Shown here piece after piece: positions 34,077 to 45,822 of a stretch of 64,000 nt of DNA. The notes beneath the pieces are model-generated. The model ran no database searches, was not told the origin of the DNA, and saw nothing but the letters and a program-made list of their open reading frames with translations. The stretch is from positions 48,484,001 to 48,548,000 of the forward strand of contig OZ231127.1 in NCBI GenBank assembly GCA_965153355.1, read 5' to 3'. A program made the translations under genes and the position numbers. How positions within the stretch are numbered: the first letter of the stretch is position 1; each line of letters begins with the position of its first letter. Origin of the DNA: Flaccisagitta enflata (lineage: Eukaryota > Chaetognatha > Sagittoidea > Aphragmophora).

Positions 34077-35040
34077 CAGGCCTTTTTTTAGAGCGTGCCC
34101 GGGAGCCCGATGCTCTCTATTTTGCTCCCGGGCACACAAGATTTGCTGGCAGAGAGCCCGGTTTGCTCTCTCAATTTTGGCTGGGTATTTTCTACCAAGA
34201 CATGTTAGCCAATACGATTGTTTTTTGAATGACAATCAACTAAATGGACACCAGAAATTCTCAAAATGAAAATCTACATCCAACGATAGTAATTTGTCCT
34301 TTGAATATCACGATTATCATGTGGAAAAAAGTCAATCCCCATTACAATTCTGAATTATCAAATCTGCTAACTCGACTAGTGATTACCATACTGTCAACAA
34401 GTGCGGATTGCCAGAGGGGAAATCAGCAAAAGACATCAAAACTGAGCTTCACTGTTTCCATCTGCTCTAAACGACATCAACACACAGGTTAAGGATTTCA
34501 AACCACAATTGTCTATTAATGAGTGGATGAGAATGAAATCTCTTACTGTTTCCTAAGATGAAATAAGTAGTTTGAATAAATCACTAACTCTGCACACTGC
34601 TTAGTCCATCTGTCTGTCAGTAGGTGGGTCCGTCTTTCAAGTTGTACTTTTCTGGTGTTTGAAGATGGATTTTACTCCTACCCCAATGCACGGTTAGCCT
34701 TTTCTGAATGCACCTGCCCACTCGCAAGTCACTTGATCGAGTAGCCATGTAATTGGCCTCTTTTCCAGCTTTTCTTGTATATGATGTTGTTAATACTGGT
34801 ATTAAACGTTCTTTCATTTTCTTTTATCGTTGTCGAATTGTCTCATTCTTTCAAACGTATTTCTCGTTGCTTAAAGAGATGGGAGAAACAGATTGAGACA
34901 GAGAACTAATCATACAGGCTCATTTAAAGGGGAAATCAGAATCTTTTTTACCGGGCTCTCTGTTTTTATGCCGGGCACCTTGAAATTGTGAGGAGAGAGC
35001 CCGGAATGCTCTCTGAAAAAAATTACTAAAAAAAGGCCTG
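34077..35040. mobile_element. hAT-type non-autonomous element, 964 bp, copy A-specific
   Basis: Perfect 15-bp TIRs CAGGCCTTTTTTTAG, flanked by the 8-bp duplication CCCATGCA (34069-34076, 35041-35048). Copy B has the empty site CCCATGTA at about 62592-62599. Both inner ends carry palindromic GAGAGCCCGG / CCGGGCTCTC motifs. A decayed HINE-like remnant (about 34605-34765, with GCACCTGCCCACTCGC) is nested inside. No transposase. Confidence 0.95.
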
Positions 35041-35763
35041 CCCATGCAAAATTTCAGGCCTCTGGAACCGCAGGAACCTTTGTTAGGGTGACCATGAAGT
35101 TTCCATAGAAATCTATAGCAGAAACAAAATTTGCATAATAGAAATATTGATTCCAATGCTTATTCAATACAAACTTCAACCTCACCCTAACAAAGGTTCC
35201 TGCTATCCCAAAATTTTGCATGAAATATTTTTTTTACAAAGCCTGAACTGTGGTAAGATTGGTGATATCCATAATCAAAGTTTGGGGCGCTTTACAGGTT
35301 GTAACTTACACATGCCGTTTGGTCCGCTGACTGCAAATTCAATTAATAATAAACGAAAGAATGAATCACGCAGAAGATCTCATTTGATTTCTTCATCCCA
35401 GTTTCATCGACTCATCGTTATCTTATCTCATAATGTGATGGTTGATGAGGGAAACCGGAGATTTTCCATTTAACTTCCGTTCATTCAATTGATTTTATAT
35501 TAATCTTTTTTTTTCAGCAGATTTGTTACCAGATGTGAACATTTGAGATAGTATGATTGTAAACATCTTTGTTGTAGCGGCTTGGACCCATTTCTAAATC
35601 AACTGATAAAATCATTTTCAGTAGTATGACACAAATAGTGTGGCAGAGAAAAACGAATTAGAGATAGACGAAATAAAGAATAGGCATGTTTATGATAAAA
35701 AAAAAGTTTTTGTAAGCGAGAGGGCTGCGAATCATTAGCATTTTAGCACTCTGGAACGTTTTA

Positions 35764-35897
35764 AGGTGCGACAAAGCGCCTCTATAACTGGCTGTGTCCG
35801 TTGGTCGGTTGATTGGTGGGTTGGTCGGTTGGTCGGTTGGTAAAGCATTCGTTTGACGATCCACACGTCGCACCTTATTGGCCTACTTGGCCTTGTT
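35764..35897 (-). mobile_element. HINE-like element, GGTGCG stem
   Basis: AGGTGCGACAAAGCGCCT hairpin, CTATAACTGGCTGTGTCC, GTTGGTCGG core, ACACGTCGCACCTTATTGG, CTACTTGGCCTTGTT. In copy B at 63342-63455. Confidence 0.9.
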
Positions 35898-36153
35898 CTT
35901 TTCCGGTAACCACCAGCAACAACGACAGCGTTAGACCGAAATCGTGTCGCGATTCGCGCAGCTGCTCAATGGCAGTGCTGATTTTTGATTAAAAGTTTTT
36001 CTTTCCTATTTCACGATTGTAGGCAGCTGCGGAATGTTGATAGTCCGCACACCAACTACTCTCATATTCTCTGCCTAGAAATTCTTTATCTTCGAGGATA
36101 CGATACCGTTTTCCACTTTAGCCAACCTTGAGTCATCACGACTACTCACTACA

Positions 36154-36304
<151 letters not shown>

Positions 36305-36345
36305 GCCTTCCTTTTTTTCTCTCTCTCACAATAAATTAAACATAT

Positions 36346-36965
36346 TTTTGTAAAGAACAAAAAGGAATTGAAGGGAAAAAATGTAGAAAAATTTCCTTTC
36401 CCTTTATCAGAAAGAAGAGATTTTAGAAATTAAGAAGAATAACAAAGAAAGAAATGATACCCAAGGGAGATGATAAGAAGAAAGCTGAGGGCATTCACGT
36501 TCATTTTTTCCCCTGCGTTTACAAGATCAATAATCAGTGAGTGAGCTCAATCAGCAAGAGTCGATTTTGATGATGCCTATGGGGACTCCCACTGGGAAGT
36601 TTTTGGCTCATATACATTAGTTAATTGCTTTGCTACAACATTTTGTAAACGCAAAGATGAGATCCGTGGTGAGATCTATCGCGCACGCACGCTCATAAGT
36701 TTGTGATCATGTGATTAAATTACTGTATAGATGCTGTCTAGTGTTCACTATCTGTTGATATTGATCATAGCAGAAGAACCCCACAATAACGGGTATCAAA
36801 GACCGAAATTTCTCGTGTGTTGAATGGTTTTTGACCTAACATTGAAATGGGTCCCACTGCATTTTGAGAAAGCTAGTTGGTAAACTAAAATATAATCTTA
36901 GACAAGGACAATCAAAAGAACATTAACATAGTAAACAAGACGAATTAGTCAATAAACCGACCAAG
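36346..36965. other. No gene recognised
   Basis: Unique AT-rich sequence just beyond the visible end of the duplication. Confidence 0.5.
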
Positions 36966-36983
36966 CAGAGAAAGAAAGAAGGA

Positions 36984-37023
<40 letters not shown>

Positions 37024-37029
37024 AAAAAA

Positions 37030-37079
<50 letters not shown>

Positions 37080-37083
37080 AATA

Positions 37084-37159
<76 letters not shown>

Positions 37160-37192
37160 AACAGAGAAAGAGAGAAAGAAAGAAAGAAAGGA
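36966..37192. repeat. (GAAA)n microsatellite
   Basis: About 225 bp of GAAA with few interruptions; open frames on the minus strand here are repeat read-through. Confidence 0.95.
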
Positions 37193-37499
37193 AAACTTAA
37201 AGAAAAAAAGAAACAAAAACAAGTGAATACACTCGTTTTGAAATTTTGACACAAAAAACTCACAAAAAAACACACAAAAAACAAACAAACAAACAAATAA
37301 ACAAGCACACAAACAAAAGAGATAAAAAGAGAACAAGTCATAGGAATTAAACAAATAGGTGATAAAGGAAACAAACGAGTAAACAAACTAACATTTAACA
37401 AACAAACAAGAAAAGAATAAGCTCTGAATATCGCCAATCGGTCAGCGACCTGAGTACAGGAAATATCTTTAGTCTTCGTTTCTCCTTTACTCCCCCCTC

Positions 37500-37633
37500 C
37501 ACAAGGCCGGATACACGGTAAGACAGTCGCGGACGGTTGGGCAGGGGCCGTAGTGCGAAAACCATTCGCAATTAAAAAAAATATGAAACGGACAGACCGA
37601 CACAGCAAGTTCTAGAGTCGCGTGTCCGCGACT
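37500..37633 (+). mobile_element. HINE-like element, GTCGCGG stem
   Basis: Starts ACAAGGCCGGATACACGG, GACAGTCGCGGACGGTTGGG, a short GGACAGACC core, and ends with hairpin AGTCGCGTGTCCGCGACT and A-run. Confidence 0.88.
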
Positions 37634-38042
37634 TAAAAAAGGTAAAAAGAAATCTTCGCGAATAGATTTGTCTGATTTCATTTGTCTGGAGGGCACTATC
37701 TGGCTGCGCGGTGACATGTCTGGCGCTGTAATATTTCACTCCATTGCGGTCTTGATTGCCTCGAGAAATTCGATTGTCAAAACAACATTTCAATGGAAGT
37801 GTTTCCATTGTTTTTCAAAGATATTTTCTATCAAGTATAGAAAAGATAAATTCTTTTTTTTCTATTTGAAGAGAGGAAAATTTGATTGGCTGTGATTCTC
37901 CGCCTCAGACGATGAGACAAAAGAAAAGTTCCTCATTCCTCATTCTATCTGTCAAGGAATTTGTCTCGCATTCTATGCTCCCCAAAATGAGCTTTTTTTT
38001 ATCTCTCTCTGTTTTCTAGGCGGGAGTGTTCAACTCTATTTC

Positions 38043-38110
38043 AGTCGTGCGCATGCGACTCAATTTGGTGGTCCGTTGGTCCGTTAGTCGGTCCATCCGT
38101 TGGTCGGAAA
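38043..38110 (-). mobile_element. HINE-like fragment, hairpin end
   Basis: Hairpin AGTCGTGCGCATGCGACT, CTCAATTTGG and a GTCCGTTGGTCC core. The far end is not recognisable. Confidence 0.6.
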
Positions 38111-38240
38111 TGTTGATGATATGTATCATTTTAGTCGTCTTTTTATGGATTATGTAATTATACTAATTATGTGCCTTGATTAAAACTCTTCGTCCACCTG
38201 TTATCACTTATAACTGTGTATCTGAATGAAATAAATAAAA

Positions 38241-38365
38241 AACAAGGCCAAGTAGGCCAAAAGGTGCGACGTGTGGATCGTCGAACGAATGCGTTACCAA
38301 CCGACAGACAGACCGACCGACAGACAGACGGACACAGCCAGTTATAGAGGTGCTTTGTCGCACCT
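38241..38365 (+). mobile_element. HINE-like element, GGTGCG stem
   Basis: AACAAGGCCAAGTAGGCC, AGGTGCGACGTGTGGATCG, CCGACAGACAGACC core, hairpin AGGTGCTTTGTCGCACCT, A5. Nearly identical to 31587-31717. Confidence 0.93.
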
Positions 38366-38691
38366 AAAAATTGATGAGATTCAAAAACTAGATCTTGTAG
38401 TTGCGACCGATTTGGCTAGAATCGTACGCATAAGCAGGTCACACTGCAACGAACCGGCAGACGTACCGGCGGCTCATCTGGGTGACCTATACAGCTGCCT
38501 GCCTGCGTCTTGAAAAAATTCGGTTTTGAATTCCATCTCAGCCTCGCCTCAAACATGTCTCATCTCATGAGGAGGGGTCTAGGAAGAGAGATACTCGACC
38601 AGCCGGAGGCGTCCTACTTTCTATCCAATGAGAAAATTGAAAAAAATATTTATTGTTTGAAGAAAGACGGCATCTCAGCCTTATTCAATCT

Positions 38692-38806
<115 letters not shown>

Positions 38807-39001
38807 CTTACCTCCCGAATCAAAGGCGAAAAGAATGAAATGAGGTTGAGTGAAAAAGGTCGCTTTTCGATTTTCGTGAAGATATTTCGCATCTTTGTCT
38901 TTTTTCGGTTTCAATCTTTTCTCCTTTCTCTTTCACTTTTTTGTCTTTCTTCTTCTCTGTCTCTTTGTCATTCCATAAGTTTGTGCCTGTCTTTGTCTGT
39001 T

Positions 39002-39137
<136 letters not shown>

Positions 39138-39409
39138 CCTCTCCTCTTATATTCTACCGACCTATATTTGCAGCGCCACCCTGCGGTGAAACTCGTGATT
39201 GCGTCTTGTCCTTATTTAGCGGCGACGTCGGAATCATCAAAGGAAGAAATGTAATCATGTGACCACCTCTGCAGTTCTGCACAAGTTCGTAACAGTTACG
39301 TTGATGGAAAATAAGATGAATAAAAAAGAGGTTCATCAATTGATTCATCATAGAGTTACACTGTTAAAGTCATTTCATAATTCATATTTTAATTTTAGTT
39401 TGAAGGATT

Positions 39410-39507
<98 letters not shown>

Positions 39508-39554
39508 AGAGAGATTGTGGTTGTGATGGTTGTTGTTGTTGTTGTTGATGTTGC

Positions 39555-39643
<89 letters not shown>
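39410..39643. repeat. (TTG)n microsatellite
   Basis: About 230 bp of TTG with one interruption near 39508-39552; gives poly-V, poly-N and poly-T frames that are not genes. Confidence 0.95.
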
Positions 39644-39644
<1 letters not shown>

Positions 39645-39959
39645 CGAAGTGGTTGCCATCCTTAATCATCAACCTTTTTTCTACATTTCATCAATTCAAA
39701 GATACTTGATGTCTACGTCTAGACACGGTTTTTCAGTTGACGGTGAAAGTGAAAAGGAAATCGGGCCATGAAAAAGCCAGAAAACTTTCCTCAAATCAAA
39801 ACGGTAATGATCAAGTTGATGGCTTTAAAGAGTCTTTTTTCCCGCTTTTCGACTCATAATGGGGGAGAGGGGAGAGAGTGTAAGAGCTTGCCGCCCCTGA
39901 CCCGATTTATCCTTCTATACAACTTGTTTAATCATAGCTCCATGTGTGATGATATTCAT

Positions 39960-40700
39960 AACCCCCTCCCTCCCACCATCGCCTTCTATATTGTATCTTC
40001 TATCGCCCCCTCCATCGCCTACTCCATAACCTCTACCATAGCCCTCTTTATCATTCTCATCATTACCTGCCTTCTACATCAGTAACATCACCCTTTCCTT
40101 TATAGTTTATTCTTTCCATGGCCTCCTCCATGGCCTCCTCCATAACCCCTACCATGGACCTCTTTATCTTTCTCATCTTTGCCTGCCTTCTACATCACTC
40201 TTTCCTTTATAGTTTATTCTTTCCATGGCCTCCTCCATGGCCTCCTCCATTACCCCTACCATAGCCCTCTTTATCTTTCTCATCATTGCCTGCCTTCTAC
40301 ATCACCCTTTCCTTTGCAGTTTATCCTTTCCATGGCCTCCTCCATAACCCCTACCATAGCCCTCTTTATCTTTCTCATCATTGCCTGCCTTCTACATCAC
40401 CCTTTCCTTTATAGTTTATACTCTCCATGGCCTCCTCCACCGCCTCCTCCACAACTTCTACTATAATCCTCTTTATCTTTCTCATAGCCCTCTTTATCTT
40501 TCTCATCATCACCTGCCTTCTACATCACCCTTTCCTTTATAGTTTATTCTTTCCATGGCCTCCTCCATGGCCTCCTCCATAACCCCTACCATGGCCCTCT
40601 TTATCTCTCTCATCATTACCTGCCTTCTACATCACCCTTTCCTCTATAGTTTATTCTTTCCATGGCCTCCTCCATGGCCCATTCTATCCATCCCTCCATC
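39960..40700 (+). repeat. Tandem repeat, about 95-125-bp units, six copies
   Basis: Units contain CTTTCCTTTATAGTTTATTC, CCATGGCCTCCTCC, ACCCCTACCATGGCCCTC and CCTGCCTTCTACATCAC. Internal CCATGGCCTCCT duplication varies between units. Confidence 0.9.
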
Positions 40701-40759
40701 CTTCCCTCCATCGCCCTCGTCCTTTTCCATCATTTTTCTTAGATTGTCCCCTTTAACAC

Positions 40760-41340
40760 CGCCAACTCCATGGCCCCCACCCATGGAGGGCCTGCCTCTC
40801 CTTTCCCGTCGCCCCGCACAACCACCATAACTGCGCGCCTTCTCGGAACTCACGGGGCAAATTGCCTCTCTCGTTGGCTCGTTCTTACAATTCGACCAGA
40901 CGTTTTCTTGAGCTCTCTCGACCGGGGAAAAAAGGGCAAAGGGATTTTCTAAGGGATTTACTAGTCCAAGGTGAGATGAAGTACGGTGGAACCGAAGTAA
41001 CGAGCGAAGAACAGTTGAGGTAAGGAAAAGGCGTAGGATAAAGGTTACGCGACAAGCAAGGACGGTGGTAAGCTGTCTTACCTATGTCTGTAGTTTTGAA
41101 GACAACTATCAACGTTGGTGAAAATCAAAACTTGGACCTTCGATTGACAGACAGTTCAAGCAAGGTGGAAGGAAAGCTGTATGACACATTGAAGAACAGT
41201 TTAAGGAAGGTGAAATGAATAGTAGGTGAGATAAAAAATTGTAGTAGAAGGGAACTGGGAATTACATGTTGACTGTAAGGTGCGAAACCGAAGACCTAAA
41301 GATGGTTAAGGGTAAACGGCATACAGAATTTCCGGGTCAA
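40760..41340. other. No gene recognised
   Basis: Unique sequence. TACGGTGGAACCGAAGTAAC at 40982 resembles a pogo-like terminus, but no partner end was found. Confidence 0.4.
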
Positions 41341-41504
41341 TGAAAAATCGTTGATGGTGGTTGATTGGACCCATGGCCCCCGTTGAAGCTCTGTAAAAAG
41401 TTTCGAGTCACTGCTGTAAAAATGACTTTAAATTCGGACTATTTACTAGTTTTTGCTATATTACTCCGCAACGGTGGAAATATAATATGTTTGCAACAAA
41501 AATG

Positions 41505-41576
41505 ACTCTCACAGCGCCGGGGTTCGAACCCCCATCGTATTATTCTAAGTCGAGCTCGCTACCACGACGCTAGGAT
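41505..41576 (-). other. tRNA-like SINE head or decayed tRNA
   Basis: The minus strand reads TAGCGTCGTGGTAGCGAGCT (D-arm/A box), CGACTTAGAAT in the anticodon region (triplet TAG at the anticodon position), then GGGGGTTCGAACCCC (T-arm/B box). The anticodon stem does not close and no matching acceptor stem is seen, so a working tRNA is unlikely. A tRNA-derived SINE running toward lower coordinates (body to about 41340) fits better. Confidence 0.55.
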
Positions 41577-41689
41577 TTTTTTATGAATTGTGGATAGCTG
41601 ATGTTGAAATGTTATTTCAATTGGATTCGGATTTTTGAGCTTCCAATTTGAATGGCAGTAAAGTTCCGCAAATTCCAAGTTGCAGGACA

Positions 41690-41693
<4 letters not shown>

Positions 41694-41735
<42 letters not shown>
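41694..41735. repeat. (CT)n microsatellite
   Basis: Pure CT tract. Confidence 0.95.
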
Positions 41736-41737
<2 letters not shown>

Positions 41738-41739
41738 GA

Positions 41740-42416
41740 TGTCGCAACCCGCACGATACAAGCTGACCGCTGACCTTTTGTTCACAGATGTAAGGCAAAG
41801 CTGCGCTCGAGCTCTGACATGAGGGAAAAAAAACATTAACCTTGACCTTCATCTGTGCAGAGGTCTATATCTTTTCCATTATATGTTTCAACTGAAACAG
41901 TATTTATTGACGTTGACGTATGTTTAGTCATTCGTGCACTACATTGATAATTGGAGACGGTGTAGAAGACGACCAAATCACGGCAACCCAGTCAAGAATC
42001 AAACGAACGTACAGCCGTACAGGTAAACGTAAATACACCTTTTTTTTTAATAAGAACATCATTCATGGCCAAAATTTTCAAGAGAGATAGAAATAGTAAC
42101 TTACTTATATGTTCTTAATTTTAGAACAATTTGAAGCCTTAACGTTTCTATAAACAAGGTTCTTACAAAAAAAAAGTATTGTTCCATTGCATGGCAATCA
42201 TCTGGGACTAAAAGTTCCTAGGTGATTGCAACAGTTTACGACCGAACAGACAGCAACTACACTTTTTATTTTTTATAAGAACCTAGTCAATAAAAACATC
42301 AAGCCTTGAGATCATTCAAATATTAAATATTAGGACATTGTAGTTATTTTATTAGTAGCTATCTCTATCTCTTTTGAAGGCTTCAGAAAAGAAATGACGT
42401 TCTTATAGAATATAAC
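41740..42416. other. No gene recognised
   Basis: AT-rich. Several 'AATAAGAACAT' / 'GACGTTCTTAT' phrases recur up to 42550, in part with the motif AGCTATCTCTATCTCTT, hinting at a decayed repeat. Confidence 0.4.
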
Positions 42417-42483
42417 TAGTCATCCAAGGATCGCACATGGTCAGCGGTTCCCGATGCCCTGCTGAGTGATCCAGTAGACATTG
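42417..42483 (-). repeat. Solo tail module of the foldback family
   Basis: Reverse complement of the segment following foldback element 1 (ACTGGATCACTC...AGCAGGGCATCGGG...GATCCTTGGATGACTAGTT), without arms or core. Confidence 0.8.
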
Positions 42484-42627
42484 GTTATTTTTACTAGTAG
42501 CTATCTCTATCTCTTGAAGGCTTCTGTGAAAGAAATGACGTTCTTATAAATAATAAAAAGTATATCACGAGTCTGGAGAGATCTCTAATCGATAGACTTG
42601 TTGCTTTTGGCTTCTTCTTTACAGAAA

Positions 42628-42760
42628 AACAAGGCTGGATACGCGCAATCTGAATGCGGACTTGGTCGGGCAGGAGCAGAACTGTTAAAACCACTCAGAA
42701 TTCAGAAATGACGACAGACTACGGACTGACACGGCAAAGTGTAGTCGCGTGTCCCCGACT
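42628..42760 (+). mobile_element. HINE-like element, GTCGCG stem
   Basis: AACAAGGCTGGATACGCGC, a diverged inner block, a short GACGACAGACTACGG core, hairpin AGTCGCGTGTCCCCGACT, A5. Confidence 0.85.
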
Positions 42761-42896
42761 AAAAACGTACGTAATGGTAAAGTTGTATGTCCGGTAATGG
42801 TAATGGTAAACGTACGTGCGGGTCTTCTTTCACAAGAGGACCTCACTTAAATTTTCATTTATCCTGACTATTTCTTCGCAGGAAATTTATGGACGT

Positions 42897-44142
42897 GTAA
42901 GTATGGTTGAGTTTAGGAGTAGGGTTGAATTTAGGGGTAGGGTTGAGTTGAGGGGTAGGGTTGGGCTGGAGCTTGAGGGCAGATTGAGTTAGCTGAGAGG
43001 CTGAGCTGGACTGGTAGGGCTGAGTTGAGGGGTAAGGCTGAGTTAGAGGGCAAGGCTGAGCTGAGGCAGCTGAGCTGGAGGGTTGAGCTGAGGGCAAGGC
43101 TGGAGCTGACAGGCATGGCTGAGCCGAGCAGGGGCTGAGTTGAGGGCAGGTTGAGCTGAGGCAGGGCTGAGCTGAGGCAGGTTGAGCTGAGGCAGGCTGA
43201 GCTGAGGCAGGCTGAGCCTGTGGTAGCTGATCTGTGAGGCTGAGCTGAGGAGGTTGAGCTGAGGAGGTTGAGCTGAGGAGGCTGAGTTGAGGAGGTTGAG
43301 TTGAGGAAGAGGTTGAGCTGAGGTAGCTGAGCTGAGGGGCAGTTGAGCTGAGGCAGGGTTGAGCTGAGGCAGAAGCGAGCTGAGGCAGCTGGAGTTGAGG
43401 CAGGTTGAGCTGAGGCAGGTTGAGCTGCAGGCAGCTGAGCTGAGGCAGGGTTGAGCTGAGGACAGGGTTGAGCTGAGGCAGGGCTGAGCTGGAGGCAGTA
43501 GCTGAGCTGAGGCAGGCTGAGGCTGAGGGCAGGTTGAGTTGAGGCAGAGGAAGGAGCTGAGGCAGGCTCAGATGAGGTGCAGGCTTGAGCTGAGGCAGGT
43601 TGAGCTGAGGAAGGCTAAGCTTGAGGACATGAGCTGATGGCGGCTGAGCTGAGGCAGGGCTGGAGCGAGGGGCAGGGCTGGAGCTGAGGGCAGGGGCTGA
43701 GCTGAGGGTGGCAGGGCTGGAGCTGAGGCAGGGGCCGGGAGTTGAGGCAGTGAAGGAGCTGAGGCAGGTTGGAGCTGAGGCAGGTTGGAGTTGAGGCAGG
43801 TTGAGCTGAGGCAGGTTGAGCTGAGGTGAAGTTTGTTGAGGCAGGCTGAGTTGAGGCAGGGTTGAGCTGAGGCAGGTTGGAGCTGAGGCAGGTTGAGCTG
43901 AGGTAGGCTGAGCTGGAGGCAGGTCGGAGCTGAGGCAGGCTGAAGCCCGGAGGCAGGGTCGAGCTGAGGCACAGGTTGCTTGAGGCAATGAGCTGAGGCA
44001 GGCTGGAGCTGAGGCAGGCTGAGCTGAGGCAGGGTTGAGCTGAGGGCAGGGTTGAGTTGAGGGGTAGGGTTGAGTTGAGGGGTAGGGTTGAGTTGAGGGG
44101 TAGGGTTGAGTTGAGGGGTAGGGTTGAGTTGAGGGGTAGGGT
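42897..44142 (-). repeat. 1.25-kb minisatellite (GAGCTGAGGCAGGTT)
   Basis: About 80 units of 15-18 bp. The flanks are made of GGGGTAGGGTTGAGTTGA and the centre of GAGCTGAGGCAGGTT. The minus-strand frame stays open for 447 codons (42855-44198; Pro, Gln, Ser, Leu and Ala-rich) because units are multiples of three. There is no domain or signal, so I treat it as a repeat. Confidence 0.9.
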
Positions 44143-44217
44143 ATATTCAATGTGTGGCAGCTACCGGAATCCGCACCTTTGATCATCAACATTTTCAAAT
44201 CCTCATTTCCAAAATAT

Positions 44218-44256
44218 AAAATTCCACAGAAGACAATTTCTCGTTCCTCCTCGGCC
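44218..44256 (+). repeat. 39-bp exact direct repeat, copy 1
   Basis: AAAATTCCACAGAAGACAAT...CCTCGGCC, identical to 44868-44906. Confidence 0.85.
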
Positions 44257-44644
44257 TGGGCCGGATTAACCTAAGGGCTAAGGGCTAAGAGGAAAGAGAA
44301 AAAAAGAAAAGGAAAGAAAAAAGAAGGTGCTGTCTATCACAATTAACTTTAGAGGCATCTTTCACAATTTTGAACTCGGAAATGGAGACCACTTATTCAA
44401 AGGTCATTTTACAAATTCCAGTCTGTCTGTCTGTCTGTCTGTCCCATCTTTTGTGAAGATACCAATACATGCGACCTAGATCCAATGACCTTGTTATAGT
44501 CATAGCTGGCTCTAGACTCTAGATAAGCACAACATCACAAAAACTTAATTTCTAAAAAAAAATTCCTATGCTTGAAAACACCACATTTTGCTTAATAAAA
44601 AATCTTAGAATTTTATATAAATCTTTCTTTTTAGATTCGAGCCT

Positions 44645-44862
44645 TAGAGGACTGGTTAGGGGTCTCAGGGGGGGACAGTACGGTATGTGTAATGTATTAA
44701 GGACACATCTCTGTGTTCTATAGAAAACTGCCTTGGGGCTGCTGCCAATAAAGCAACAGCCAGTAGAGAAAAGTTTGTTGTTAGTGATGGGCTTTAGTGA
44801 ATAAGAACATTTGGCCCATGAGTGGGGCCCTGCTCCCCAGATGCCCAGCAGGGCCCGCAATG
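44645..44862. mobile_element. Degenerate relative of the foldback family
   Basis: CTGTGTTCTATAGAAAACTGC then CTTGGGGCTGCTGCC resembles the right arm (CTGTGTTCTACAGGAC, CTTTGGGGCCGCTGCC), and GGCCCTGCTCCCC...CCCAGCAGGGCC resembles the tail hairpin. Confidence 0.5.
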
Positions 44863-45304
44863 GTTCCAAAATTCCACAGAAGACAATTTCTCGTTCCTCC
44901 TCGGCCGCTGTCGCCATCCTGGATCCCATCGCCTCCGGCATCATCACAGACATGACGGCGTGTCTCGTCGAGGAAAAATCGGCATTGGCCAGCGTTGTTG
45001 AAGAATCCGCGGCAAAGTTTACGTCAATGATTAGACTACAGACGACGCGTTACTCGTTTTTGACCCTCGATGGTGAAGTCTGAAGATAGTTTTTCATCGG
45101 TGACAGCGTCATCAAATGCGGTTGAAGCTTTTGTGGTGTCCAAAATGGGATGGATCCACATCCTCGCCGGTTTTACTTCAAATCATGCGCAAGGCCAGGT
45201 TTGACGACGGCTTCATAGCCAGAATGCTGGCGCTGGATGAATATTACGTTATCATTGATGAGTCGACCTGTAGTTTTTTTGCCAGAGAAAATGATTCGTG
45301 CCAT
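44811..45304 (+). pseudogene. Decayed coding region, unknown protein
   Basis: I do not recognise the family. GC- and CpG-rich sequence, with three overlapping open stretches that join if two single-base shifts are assumed. First frame to 45083 (SSSAAVAILDPIASGIITDM ... RYSFLTLDGEV). Second frame about 45078-45201 (SEDSFSSVTASSNAVEAFVV...). Third frame about 45198-45304 (ARFDDGFIARMLALDEYYVI ... STCSFFAREND). Its 5' part contains copy 2 of the 39-bp direct repeat. It could be a dead retrocopy or parts of exons. Confidence 0.35.
44868..44906 (+). repeat. 39-bp exact direct repeat, copy 2
   Basis: Identical to 44218-44256, 650 bp away; the 611 bp between the copies include the degenerate foldback relative. 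Confidence 0.85.
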
Positions 45305-45309
45305 TGATA

Positions 45310-45456
45310 CAGTTGAGTTTCACCAGAGCACATTTCAAGGGACTGTATGAGTTTTTGCCTTTTAGTGAAGCTGCTTTATTGCTATTTTGAAAAAAAACTA
45401 CAAAATCTGGGGCGAGCATGCCTTATTAGCGGGTGCGCTCTAGCGGAGCTCCACTG
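45310..45456. mobile_element. pogo/Tigger-like MITE, 147 bp, diverged
   Basis: Left CAGTTGAGTTTCACCAGAGC and right inverted CAGTGGAGCTCCGCTAGAGC (14 of 20 match), with TA at both ends (45308-45309, 45457-45458). Confidence 0.7.
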
Positions 45457-45566
45457 TACTGATATAATGCGCATTTTGCATCCTCCCTCCATGATGAGGT
45501 GAAGTGTCGTGTGTCCGTCGATAAAAAAAATCTTTTTTCCCTCTTTCTCTCTCTCTCTTCATACCA

Positions 45567-45616
45567 GCGGATGGACCAAAGGACAAAGCCTCTTATACAG
45601 TTGCATGTCCGCAACT
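45567..45616 (+). mobile_element. HINE-like fragment, hairpin end
   Basis: GATGGACCAAAGGACAAAGC, CTCTTATAC, hairpin AGTTGCATGTCCGCAACT, A5. Confidence 0.75.
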
Positions 45617-45822
45617 AAAAAGCATTGAATAGTCAACAATTCGGTAATTATTCAATAACTCAACATAAACTGAAAAGTCAATAATAATTGAAAACAAATA
45701 TAAACAAATAAACTTTATAAGTTTTTGCAGAAGAAGTCTGCTTCGTTCATCTAAATGTATGCGGTCATCGAAGAGACATTTTTCCTTTTTTGTAGTATGG
45801 ATGAATATAATAACATAAAAGT

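Noticed and set aside
40982-41005. TACGGTGGAACCGAAGTAAC resembling a pogo-like terminus
   Set aside because: No inverted partner end with TA found within several hundred bases.
42855-44198. 447-codon open frame on the minus strand
   Set aside because: It is read-through of a 15-18-bp minisatellite; no start context, domain or non-repeat portion.
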